Shown here: piece by piece, positions 1 to 12,000 of the stretch
Numbering within the stretch: the first letter of the stretch is position 1
Layout: the number at the start of each line of letters is the position of its first letter
Assembly: GCA_022457155.1 (NCBI GenBank)
Contig: JAJGOT010000114.1
Coordinates: forward strand, 1,257,001 to 1,321,000
Direction: 5' to 3'
DNA length: 64,000 nucleotides
Origin: Cladopsammia gracilis
Taxonomy: Eukaryota; Cnidaria; Anthozoa; Scleractinia; Dendrophylliidae
The notes under the pieces: model-generated
Databases searched by the model: none
What the model was told of the DNA's origin: nothing
Seen by the model: only the letters and a program-made list of their open reading frames with translations
Position numbers and translations under genes: made by a program

Positions 1-80
1 ATTGCCGCTGTGGAAAAAGATTGGGACTACGCTCCGAGCGGCTACAACAAAGTGAAAGGCATTAAACTTGAGGACGACAG
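1..80 (+). CDS. Ferroxidase exon A: start of cupredoxin domain 1 (left-truncated)
   Basis: Frame 1 reads [14 protein letters not shown], the motif that opens odd-numbered ceruloplasmin domains (compare [14 protein letters not shown] at 21220). The exon continues to GIKLEDD and stops at a GTAAGA donor at 81, phase 2. Its left edge is the window edge, so the acceptor and the signal-peptide exon are not visible. Three domain pairs follow, matching the six domains of vertebrate ceruloplasmin, so this is inferred to be domain 1. Confidence 0.9.
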
Positions 81-3000
81 GTAAGACCAATACGATTGAA
101 AAGATCCAGTTATAATATATACCGTAATAATGGTTAGTGGTCATTTTATCTGACGATGTAAGTTACAGTTCCGCTCAAGCGAGACGAAGCGTGTGTGTGA
201 CCTCATGCACGTCGGTCAAACTCTTCATTATAAATCAGGATTAACAGATCATGTTTCAGACGTTGAGTTTGATAATCGAACGGTTATGCAATCGTATCGT
301 TTAATGGCTCTGATGCCTTTGAAGATACCAACATTGATATAGACGTACACGCTCTTCCTCTTTCACTATTAAACACAGACCCTTCAGGTTACCGGAACCA
401 GCGGAAATTCGAGATCATTTGACTGATTGAACTGCTTTCAAGTGACTCAAGTTTTGCTTGAAATGAATTGTTCCATTGCTCAAAGTTGGTTCTTTTAGTT
501 AGCGATCGAAGTTTTACATTCTTCTTAGGAACTGTATTTAAACCGTATGAGCATAGACAAGTAATTCTGAATGTGGACAAGGTTATTGTCTTTTTACTTT
601 CGCTTTCTTGTTTTTTTTTTTCCCGGAAATTTTGTTTACACGACAAAAAAATCGGAACTTTGCATATTTTTGCAAATATATTAAAACGATGGGTCAGAGA
701 AACTCGGATTTCGTTTGGTTAGCTTTGATTGAACGGGAAAGCGACGAAATGTGCCATAGAATTAAATTAAAGTATGACATCTTGTGACAATTCGATATTG
801 CATAACATTTTGGACCACGTGTTTCTCTCAAGTACTTTGTTTTCAGCCATTTACGTATGGAATGAAATTGATGCGGATTCTTAATAGTTATTGCGATTTT
901 TTTTCACGAATCGCAGATTAAGTTCGCGCTAAAAACTTCTCTCCATCACTGACACTAGACTACGGGCAGTCTCTCTTTCCCAGCTTATATTAGTCCGTCG
1001 AGCGAGAGAGAAACAACAGGGAAGAAAAGGAAACAGCGAGAAAGAAACAACAGAGAAAGAGAGACTGCTCGTAGTCTACCCAGACACTTTCAAGCAGCAC
1101 AATTAATTGCGAAAATCTACACCGAGCACATCACTTCAAACTAACAAAGACAATAATTGAATCGAAACGAATCAGTTCTAGGCATTAATAAGGTTCCGTT
1201 TGAAGGAGTCCGGTTTTCAGGTCCTCCGTGGTGTGCGCGAAGGAACGCGGGCGCACAAAACGGCTGGAAATCGATTACACGAAGAGACTGGTTACAGCGC
1301 AGGGAGCCCAGGCTCACACAACACGAATACTCAACGACAAAAACGGACAGTACACAGCTCTTATCTGATTTGCTGAGAAAACAATAGAACAAATATCACA
1401 ACAATGTACCCTAGCTCTGAAAACAATAGAGCTGCGTGATACAGAGGTCCAATGAAATTAGAGGTTGTAAAGAGCTGCGTGGTATCCGACAAAAATATGA
1501 TTTGTATGGGATTTTAAAATATTAAACTTGATAAATAAACAGCCATTTAAGTGTTCATACCTCATTAAATAATGTCTGCCTGTTGTTCATGGCCGCGTTA
1601 TGGCTTCTAAACGGCATTTTAGCGAGTTTTGGTATTTTTGGTTTGACTTCACCTAAAAGAAGTGTCAGAAGTAAAAGGAGAACTCGCAATTCCAAGACAC
1701 TCCCACGAAAAGCGACAAAAATTACCTTCAATCGGTTCCAATCGCTCCAAAACTTCGCTCGAGTATAGAGCGAGTCCGTTCCTTTCTATGCATCTCACAT
1801 TTAGCTCCAAAACCGCAGTCATCGCCTCATATTGACGATAAATACAACCAGAAAATTCAATGCTCTCTGGTCCTTGGATGCTTGGACATAAAAGCGAGTT
1901 GCGGGCGCCGTTGGCTTGGCTTAGTAGCCAGGCCGTTTGGTTCAAAACGGAGGGACACGAACAAAACAACCGTTGCAAAAACTGAATTCGCACGAGTACC
2001 CAGGGGACGCTTTGTCAACATTCGAGCCGCCCGCTCGGTTGTTCGAAAAGTTGGCGGACTACTTTTTTCTTGTTTCAACTTCAAATTCCTTCCACAAAGC
2101 CGAGAATAGCCGCGGATACACGAAGCACTTTTACCTAGGTAAATTAATTTACCTAGAGTTTTCCGCGGCGGCAACGAGAACGTGAAAAAAAAAAAAAACA
2201 ATAGGTTTAATTAGCAAAACAACAACTGTGCAAGTGCGTCACAGTTTGGAACATTTCTTTGCCGTTTTCTGGAGTGACTTGGAGTTGCGAGTTCTCATTT
2301 TACTTCTTTTAGGTGAAGTCAAACCAGAAATACCAAAACTCGCTAAAATAATTTTGATATTTTATCAAACTCACGATAAAATCCCATACAAATCCTTATA
2401 TTTTTGTCGTTGAGTATTCCTGTTGTGAGCCTCCCTGTGGTTACAGCGACTGATTTGTTGGGTTTTTCGTTAGTCTCATGAGCAGTACACATGAGGCGAC
2501 TGGTTGCAGACGGAACCACGACTGTGTTTTTTGTAATTGTAACAATTCGGTCTGAGTACATGTACAGTCCGATTGAACTCAGAATTCTCAGAATGCACAA
2601 AGTAACATGTTCACTGTGGTTTTTTTCAGTACCATATACTGAATAGTCCATTTTACAGTTGTCTTCTTAGTGTCCTGGCCTTTGAGTGGAAGCGAGGCTG
2701 AATGTGACCTTGCTATGATACAGACCTTGGAGCTTTTCAGATGTAAATTTAGCTAGTTAGCACGAGAAAAGCATTATTAACATATGAAAGGCAGAAAGGT
2801 TTGTATCAAAGCAAGGTCACCTTTAGCCTCGCTTCCACTCAAAGGTACGGTCACCAAGCACACAGCTGTAAAATGGACTATTTGGCGATCACCTATGATC
2901 TTTTAGAATACAGACGAACATCTTACGTCATGGACAATTTTTTTTTCAGTTTTCGTCCAACGTGGCGGACAGCGGTTTTGAAATCGTGGAGGAGATTATA

Positions 3001-6000
3001 CCGGAAAAGGAAGTGACAATAAACGAAGCGAAAAGTAGTTTCGTTGACGTGGAAAATGCCGAAATTAGAATAAAACCCCTCAAACAGTTATGACCACAGT
3101 CGATCGCTATGAGGCTAATTTTTCTTCCCTGTTATTGTATAAAACAAATAGATTCCATTTTGCCAGTCTGTTCAGTTATCACAGATAACTGAAGTAAAAA
3201 TGTGGCAAGAACATCGGTGACCAACTCGAACTGGAATCTATTTGTTAATTCTAATGCAACGTACACGATTTAAATATATATCAAGTAAGTATAACAATAA
3301 GAACAATTATAGACGGAAACTACTGAACTTAGTCTGGTTTTTTATTTTTCTTTCATGCAGAACTGCGTTCCACCAGTTAACAATGTTTTCAGGCTGAAAT
3401 CGCGAGAAAAATAAGAAATTCAGTCCTGAATCAGCTTCAGCTAAAAATAGCTTTCTTTAAAAAGTGTTATTTCCTCGCGAAGCTCGGGCGTGGAATCGCG
3501 CGAAAAGTTCGAAAATCTGAAAACCTTGGGTTGCTTTTATAATGTATATGTTGTGTTTTATCCTTGGTTCAAATTTTATTTTCCTTTGTTTTTGACTATG
3601 GTAATGAGTTTTAAACAAAGGATAATAAAATTTGAACCAGGGATAAAATTGAACCACAACATATATATCGCATTGGTGTCCTGCAGTTACCTAGCAACAA
3701 AGGAATCGCGACCGCTGGTAATGGCGCAGGTTACTTCTTCATATGGAGGAGCATGGTAAACAAAGATGGTGGACGGTAAACGGTATGCGAACCATCGAAA
3801 GGAACAAAAGGACCTTCTACCAACATTTTTGGTTTCAAAGAAGTCAAAGTGGAACGGCGGAAAGTAAATACACGAAAGTTTCGACTGGCGGTACATCCTC
3901 CCCCGAGCTTCGCGAGGTTCTAAGAGACACGGATTTCTAATAATACCTAAAAAGAAATAAAGACTCTTAGAAGGAAATTCAAAGTGGTTGCAGATCCCGG
4001 TTACCAAAATCCGGCGTGTTTCTGAACAATTGGGCTCTGAGGAACATGAAAATCTGGTTTTAAGAACTCAGTCAGATAAGGTAAAATTGGCCACCATAAA
4101 CTGATATTGAAAAGCGGACGTTTCGAGCACTTCAGTTGATGAAACAAAATTTTCTTGTTTTCTTACCTATCATACTGGCTTAATTAGAAGAGGTTGCTAT
4201 AAGTCAGGCTATGAGTGTTACAAGGCTGTGCTGTAAGAAAAAATCACAGGGAGTCCAAAGGGTCTCAACAATGAAATTGAGGGTGTCCAGCATCCAAGCG
4301 TTATGCAGAAAGCGTTGTCGCCTGAAGACAAAGACCTAAACCACAGTCCGACTTACAAAATGATTATTTTCGCATTTTATTTTCATTAAGTGATGCTGCA
4401 GTCTTTACGAACAATGGTAGCCACAGAATCGGGCATGTGTACAAGAAGATTTTGTTTCGTGAGTATGAAGATGATACGTTCAAAACAGAAAAGTACCATC
4501 CACCGTACCTAGGGTTCCTAGGGCCGATACTCAAGGGGGAGGTGGGAGACACGATTGTGGTTCACTTTAAAAACATGGCCAATGGGAACTTCTCAGTGCA
4601 CCCACATGGAGTCTTTTATTCGAAAGCCTCAGAGGGAGCTCTGTATACGGACGAGACAAAAGGAGCTGATAAGAAGGATGATCACGTGCCTCGTGACGGC
4701 AGTCATGTGTACACTTGGAGCATAACTAACACGCACGCGCCAGCAGCCGATGACGATGATTGTCTCACGTGGATCTATCATTCGCACGTGTTGCCGCACA
4801 AAGATATAAACAGTGGGCTTATAGGTAAGACTAAACACCCCCCTACACTACACTGGGCCCGCGGAGCAGATTTTAAAGTGAGGGGGCCAAAACGTAAGCG
4901 TAAGCGACCTAGGGGGTCCGAGGTCCGGGGTCCGGGGTCCGGGGTCCGGGGTCCGGGGTCCTGGGTCCTGGGTCCTGGGGCATGCCCCCCCCACCCCCCC
5001 CCCCCCCACCCAGAAAAGTTTGAATGTAAGTCGGCTTAAATGGGCGGAAAATGCATAAAAATTGGTAATCGTATGGCAAATGACACAATGTCAGCAACGT
5101 ATTCAATAGGTAACTCATCCGCAATCTGACTAAGTGAAAGGGCCGGATTTGGCTCGAGGTCATGGGGTACCTAACTTAGATAAATAAGTATCTTATCATA
5201 TGACCAATTTGGAGACAAAATTACTTGAATTTTTTTTACGCGCGAGGCCATACGCCTTCTCCGGCCCCGCTCGCGCAAATGCGTGCGCCCCTCATACGGG
5301 ACTTTAATCAATGGTTTTGCAAAGAAAAGGTTAGCAGGGTCGTACGGCTCATATGATAATGCCATTTATCTTAACCACCCAACCGGTCCGTACATCGTAA
5401 GCTCGACTTCACAGACAGAAGATTTTTCAACACCTACTTTTAAACTTTACAGACCTGAGCCATATCTAAACATTGTAACAAACACAACAAACAAAATAAC
5501 CACTGTTGAAGGAGTTATTGATGACACAACGATAAAAATAAGGGCCGAGTGTCATGACATGTAAGTTTGGTTAAGATTAAACATTAAAGTCAGTTTCCTT
5601 AAAACTACACAAAATTTCTTTTTCGATTATCATTACTGGCAACCAACAAACTCATTAGTCACGTCAAGAAGGCAAAGGCAAAGTTTATCTGTTCTCTGCT
5701 TATGAGTATTACGTATGGTCAGGTTGCTCAATCTCTCTTGTTTCATTGTAGAACGGAGACAGGTTTTTAATCTTCGAGTAGCGGAAAACGATTGTTCGGC
5801 CGCAGCGCTGGTTGCCGGGTTTACCAGAAGAAGCTTGCAGACCTTAATGTTTGTTCAGATTTAATCGCGTCCACTCGATCTGGTGTTGGTTATTTTTATT
5901 TATTTTCTATTGAAAACTAGAACAAAAAGCAGATTTTATTAACAAAGCGTTTCGAAATGTCTGTCAGTAGATCTTTTATTCCCCTGCGCGGTGCCTGCTT

Positions 6001-9000
6001 CACTACACTACACTGCGACACACTACACTGCACTGCACTACACTATTCTGCACTTGCACGCACTACACTGCGCTGCAGTACATTCCACTGCACTACACGG
6101 CACTACATTGCACTGCACTACACGGTACTACATTGCACTACACTGCACTGTACTACATTGCACTACACTGCACTGTACTACATTACATTCCACTGCACTG
6201 CACTACTCTGCACTACACTACACTACACCACACTACATTGCACTGCACTGCACTACACTACATTGCACAGCAGTGCACTACACTACACAACACAGCAGCA
6301 CACTACACTTCACTCAGTGCACTGCACCACACTACACTACTCTGCACTGCACTGCACTGCACTACACAACAGCACACTACACTACACCATTCTCCACTGC
6401 ACGCACTGCACTGCACTACGCTTCACTACATTGCACTGCACTACACTGAACGGCACTAGATTGCACTGCACTGCACTGTACTACATTACACTCCACTGCA
6501 TTGGACTGCATTGTCTACACTACAGTGCATTGCATTGCAGTGCACTACACTACACTGCACTGCACTATACTACACTGCAATGCACTGAACTGCTCTGCAC
6601 ACCACACCACCCCATTCCCACCCCACGCCCACGTCAAAGAAATGACGCGAAAAATGTCCAAGTCGATTAGTAGTCCAGTAAGGCTATGGAATTTTATAGG
6701 CGAAGATCAAACTAATTGCAACAAAAGCTTTTTAACTGTTTTTAGGCTCAGGACAACGTGTTTAACAACGTACTAAAAGTTCCCCAAAATTCGGATGGAG
6801 GAACATGGTTAAATTGGCCTTTGAAAAAAGTGACAGTTCACCACAGGGTACCCAAGTCATGTAAATATATTTTAATTTATTTTTATTCAATTTTCACTTT
6901 TTGGCGTTAGGAGTGTCAGTTTTATTACTTATATCATTGCTGTGGAACGTTTTTCAAATATTTCACCACGCATTTAAATCTAATTTCCTGCATTCTCAAC
7001 GAAAAAACGGAATTATTGTCCACAGGTATCCCGCTCAGGCATGTAATTTATTTACTTATTTTGTCAAGGGCTTATTATTTTGTTCACGGTCCAGGAAAGA
7101 TGTACTTTAATATCAGATAAAAGAAGAGAGAAACATTCAAGAAAACCCAGATAAGTGTTACAAATAAAGAACAAGCAATGATCGGCACCAGTACCTCTCG
7201 GTTGCACAAAGAATGCCTTGAAGATATCGAAGCACAACTAGATTGTATGAAAGTTTTACGCTCGTTTCTCTCGTTATTTTAGTGTTTTATTCACTTAATT
7301 GTTATTCAAGAAAGCCATGGGCCTGAAAGGTGAGCTAAGTATGACTTTATTATGGGTTTCATTCATTATTTTCGCGTTTTTTCTTGCATTTGATGTTTGA
7401 AAGATCACCTATTCGCCAATCCATTTTTAGTTTATGCATTGTGAGTGGCATGGAAACGGCCATGGAAACCCGTTGCATATGTTGAAATGATCTGGATAAA
7501 ATGGATGACAAAACCTCAGTATTAACTCTCAAGGGATGTGAAACAATAAATCGAATAAGCAATCGTCTTGACGTCAGACCTGGGCTGAGTATTCATCGAA
7601 AATGCCGTCTTGACCTCATAAGACCTCCCAAGAAGTCGTCAAATGACCTGCAGGATGAGGAGTCCAGCGGCAGGGGAATTGTTAGACGCCGCTCGATGCA
7701 GCAGCAATATAATGCTAGGGAGCATTGCTTTTTCTGCGGAGAGCGTTCAAAGTACGACGGAAAGACAAAGGTGCTGGATGTGATCCCTGTAAGGACAACA
7801 GAATTCCAGGAAAGTAATTCAAAGCTGTGCAAAGAAAGGAATGATGACTGGGCCCAGACAGTCTTTGGCCGTTTACAATATCTCCAGGATCTTCATGCAG
7901 CAGATGCTGTATACCACAAAGCATGCAGCAGCAACTTTAGAACAGGGAGAAACATACCTTTGCAGTACATTACTCCTGATGACAGCGGCTCTAAGAAATT
8001 CAAGAACTCTCAAGGACGGCCAGTTGGCACTGTTAAGTACACAGCTTTTTTCAAAGTGATTGACTATCTGACTATCTATCCATCGCATTCCTTGGTCAAA
8101 CGGTGCCTCTTATGAAGAAGTCTGCCTTTTGTACGTTCAGTATGTACAAAAAAGATATGGAAACGCCACAGTCGTGTTCGATGGTTACAAAGATGGCCCT
8201 ACCACAAAGGATTGCACTCACCAGAGACGAGCAAGTTCCAACGCACCGCCAGTGTTGTTCGACCCTGGTATGCCTATCACATTGAAGAAGAACGACTTTT
8301 TGTCAAATAAGGAGAACAAGCAGTGTTTCATTACTCTTCTTGGAGAGAGGTTAGAAAGCGCTGGTTGTACTGTCCTCAACGCGCGCAGCGATGCAGATCT
8401 TCTTATTGTAAAGACCGCAGTAGAAGCCGCCCGATATCAAAGCACCATTCTCGTCGGAGATGATACCGACCTTCTTGTCTTGTTACTCTATTATGGTGAA
8501 ATGGACGCACGGGATCTCTTCTTCAAGCCTGAGCCGAAGCAAAGAAGCAAAACACGGAGAATATGAAATATCAAGGAGACGAAGGCAGCTTTGGAGCCAT
8601 GTGTCTGTTCAAACATATTCTTCATGCATGCCCTACTCGGCTGCGATACAACTTCGCGAATTGATGGTATCGGTAAGGCGATGGCTCTGAAGAAGATAAA
8701 GAACAGGCAACCGTATTTAACAGCAACGTAAGCTCCGTGACCAAAGATGATATTGTAGCAGCTGGCGAAAGGCATTGGTGTGCCTATATAATGGTGGCCT
8801 GAATGAAAGCCTAGATTCCTTAAGGTTACCGTGTACCTTCAGATCGAAAATTTATTGAAATTTTTTTTTGGCGTCAAAATAAAGTTTACAGAATGAACTT
8901 TCATCCAAAAAAAAATTATCGAAAAATAGTGAAAATTGACGGAGAAATGACGGTATAACTTTTGTGGGCGGAGTTTCTTTATGAAGCGATTTGTTTTTTT

Positions 9001-12000
9001 TAAGCGCTGTTTTCTCAAAGTTAATTTTTCGTTTGTTGGGGACACTTTAAAGAGCTACAACTCAAAGGGAATTCGTTCGATTTCCTCAAATGTGGACAGA
9101 AGCTAGGCTAACATACAATCAACAAAAACATGTCGGTGAATTTCTTATTTCCGAAAACTTTTTCGTCAAGAGCCATTTCCGTACGATCCTTCTAATTTTT
9201 TTTCTCCCTTTTTCGAAAATATTCTGTAACTTTTCACTGCAATTGAATATGGGAAATCGATGACACATTTTTTTAGCGCTTCGTATCCGGAAACCCGAGA
9301 ACAAATCAAATTAGCAAAATACAATAATCGCTTTGAGTTATAGCGTTTTAAAGCTGATTCAGACGTTCGAATTTAGACGTCGTAAAAAATTCGACAATTC
9401 ATTTTATTACCAAATGGTTTCCATATTTAGATAGCCAGCTCTATAAGCTTTAATTTGATGTCTGGGTTTAGGTATATTAAGTGTAATCTTAAGACGCTAG
9501 AGCTGTTATACTGGAGACACCCCCGAAGGTACACTGTAACCTTAAGGTACACCAAGTTTTGTCAAAAAGTGGCTACAGGAAGTGCATTCGTCTAGCCAGA
9601 AAACCTTCCCCCGACCTCTACTGCAGCCAGTTTCCACAGTTAGAGAGTTTATCTACAAGTCCAGCAATGGAAGGGCATCGAGCTGCAACCGCAAGAATAG
9701 GGCTGGGAGTCAAAGGATGGTAGGCTTCTACCAATCCGCACCACCCTACCGGCAGCACACGCATCTCTACTAGAGATGATCCGCTGTAGCTTAAGAGTGA
9801 CTGTAGCACTCGGAGGTGCTCATGCCGCAAAAACGGTCTGGAATGCTCTGCAGCTTGTGGAGTTTGCTGCGGTGTGAGTTGCACCAACTCACCAGTACCA
9901 GACCTCATTGAAGGAGACGGCTGATGGGAAGATCTAAGAACTTAGGACAGTAGTTGATCCAACAAGTTAAAAAGGCAGTGGCCAGTACAAAGAAATTGGG
10001 GGGGGGGGGGGCGGGGGGGGGGGGGGGTGAGGGGGTGACTTCAAGTAACAATATACTGAGAAAATTAAAAAAATTAAGAAAAGGGGTTTGTTAACCACCC
10101 TATTCACCCACAGGATCTGCCACTGGAGAAATAGATTCTGGTTCAGGAGGAGGTGCATTAAAAGGGGGCACCTAAACTTTCTATTTATTGGCAGTTAATC
10201 ATGATATGAACAACTATAATTTTTCTGGCCATTGATATTTATCAGACATGATGTTGTTGTTGTTTTTTAAATATATAAATATATAAATACATATACATAT
10301 GCTTTTTTGATAAAGACCTTTCTATGATCATCTATCTGCGTTTTTCTCCTAAATGCATTTTATAACGTTCCTTGTACTTGGGTACCCTGTGGTAAATAAA
10401 ATCCTTTAAAATAAGCGTTGGTGTGATAATTTGTAAAAAGCAACGAGTAATTACTCCTATTTAAACATATATACACTTATCTCGTCACAAAATAAAGCGA
10501 CCGTTGACTTTTTTGCATTTCTGAATATTTCAAGACTTGGGTACCCTGTGGTAAAATGCTCTAAAATTCAGTTTCTAATTTCGTGATGTTCCTCTGAAGG
10601 AATTTTGGCGAACTTTCAGTATGTTGGTTAGGCTATCCATCCCCTTCATATTGCGTCGAGAAACTTTTTGTTGCAATTAGTTTGATGTCGAGCCACAGTC
10701 TTACTGGACTATAGTGACACTAACCGGATTTGGATAGTCGGTTTGACATGTTGCGTAGATACCTTTTACAAATTAGGGTCATTGAGTTACAAGACTGCAA
10801 TATATACGCGAAAAATATAACTTGTAAATTTTGCCATGACATATTTATGCAGGGAGCGCTGCGTACCTACAATTTTATGTTCTTGGTTTTCATGGACAGG
10901 TATCCTTCTTACTTGTAAAACTGGAACTTTGCAACCATCCGAAGATAAAGCGAAAGGTGTGGACAAAGAATTCGTGAGCTTGTTCACTGTGCTGGATGAA
11001 AATGACAGTTGGCTTCTTGATAAAAACATTAAGGCCTTCTGTAGTGATCCCGGAGGAGTGGATAAAGAAGATGAAGATTTTATGGAAAGCAACAAGATGC
11101 ACGCCATAAATGGTTATTTTTACGGAAATTTACCTGACTTGGAAATGTGCTTGGGAGACTCCGTGAACTGGCATTTGGCTGGGATTGGGAATGAAGTGGA
11201 TTTGCACACGGGTACGTTGGCAGAAATATTAGTAGGCGAACGAATAAGGGACCAACGGAACGAAATAGAAGCACCGGATCCTGTAGTAAAGGATCTTATG
11301 AGCTATATAAAAATAACGAAACGATTGGATAAAAAAGGAACGCTGATTCATCGTAGGAAAACTATATTTGTAAATCCAATATTTCGAAAGGCACAGCATT
11401 TCTTCTTCAGTGACTTATAGATAACAACTTTAATAGCAATTAAAATTTGAAAACATGGAACACGATACTATACTAAATATGGGTAACGGAAAACGGAAAA
11501 AGAAACTGTCATGTTTCATCTCTTCTATTTTATTCATCTCCTCTATTCATACTATATTTAGTATAGTATTGTTGCATGTTTTTCAAGTTTTTATTTTTTA
11601 GTTATTATAAAATAACGATATTTGCTTTTTAAGTTTACTTTGTCACTTCAGTGTTTGTTATTATGATGTCATATTGTATCCCCCACCTCCTTTCCAATTT
11701 TAAATTGTAACGTTATTTTTTTGCATAAAAATTATTATCTGTAAGACCCTGAAGAAGAAAGGCTGTATCTTTCGAAATATTAGATTCCCTGCCGTGAATC
11801 TGCCTTGCTTTTTTGCCAGAACAAACAAGGGAATGGAGGAACTAACGAATGAAAAACTTAACCAAAGAACATGCAAATGACAGACTGAATGAGTGAATGA
11901 AGAAATAAATGAATGAAAAGCGTATGAGAGAATAACTGACGAGCTAACGAACAAAGAACAGAAACGCACAAGTGGACAGACAAACGGACAAACTGCAGAC

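Larger units (their letters stand above)
6671..10711 (+). mobile_element. 4.04-kb DNA transposon with long TIRs, Academ-like
   Basis: The two ends are inverted copies over about 190 bp: 6671-6860 versus 10534-10711. Shared blocks include TAGTCCAGTAAG (terminal), ATCAAACTAATTGCAACAAA, CCAAAATTC, GAGGAACAT and CCACAGGGTACCCAAGTC. Both sides carry TAG outside the ends (6668-6670 and 10712-10714), a 3-bp duplication. Extra copies of the CACAGGGTACCC block lie just inside (7022 on the left, 10379 on the right). The only recognisable gene is an XPG/PIN-nuclease-like ORF at 7501-9925. Academ transposons are known to encode XPG nuclease and Cys-rich domains and to make 3-4 bp duplications, hence the tentative assignment. 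It sits in intron 2 of the ferroxidase gene. Confidence 0.7.

Noticed and set aside
4825..5039. Extension of ferroxidase exon B beyond 4824
   Set aside because: A consensus donor, homology ending at GLIG and exact phase match with exon C show that this part is intron.
5957..6670. 237-residue ORF and overlapping ORFs rich in [13 protein letters not shown]
   Set aside because: They are translations of the CACTGCACTA microsatellite in three frames; all three frames stay open because the repeat lacks stop codons.
11212..11420. Extension of ferroxidase exon C beyond 11211
   Set aside because: The next homologous residues (AYFHGQTF) are at 13355 and the GTACGT donor gives the right phase.
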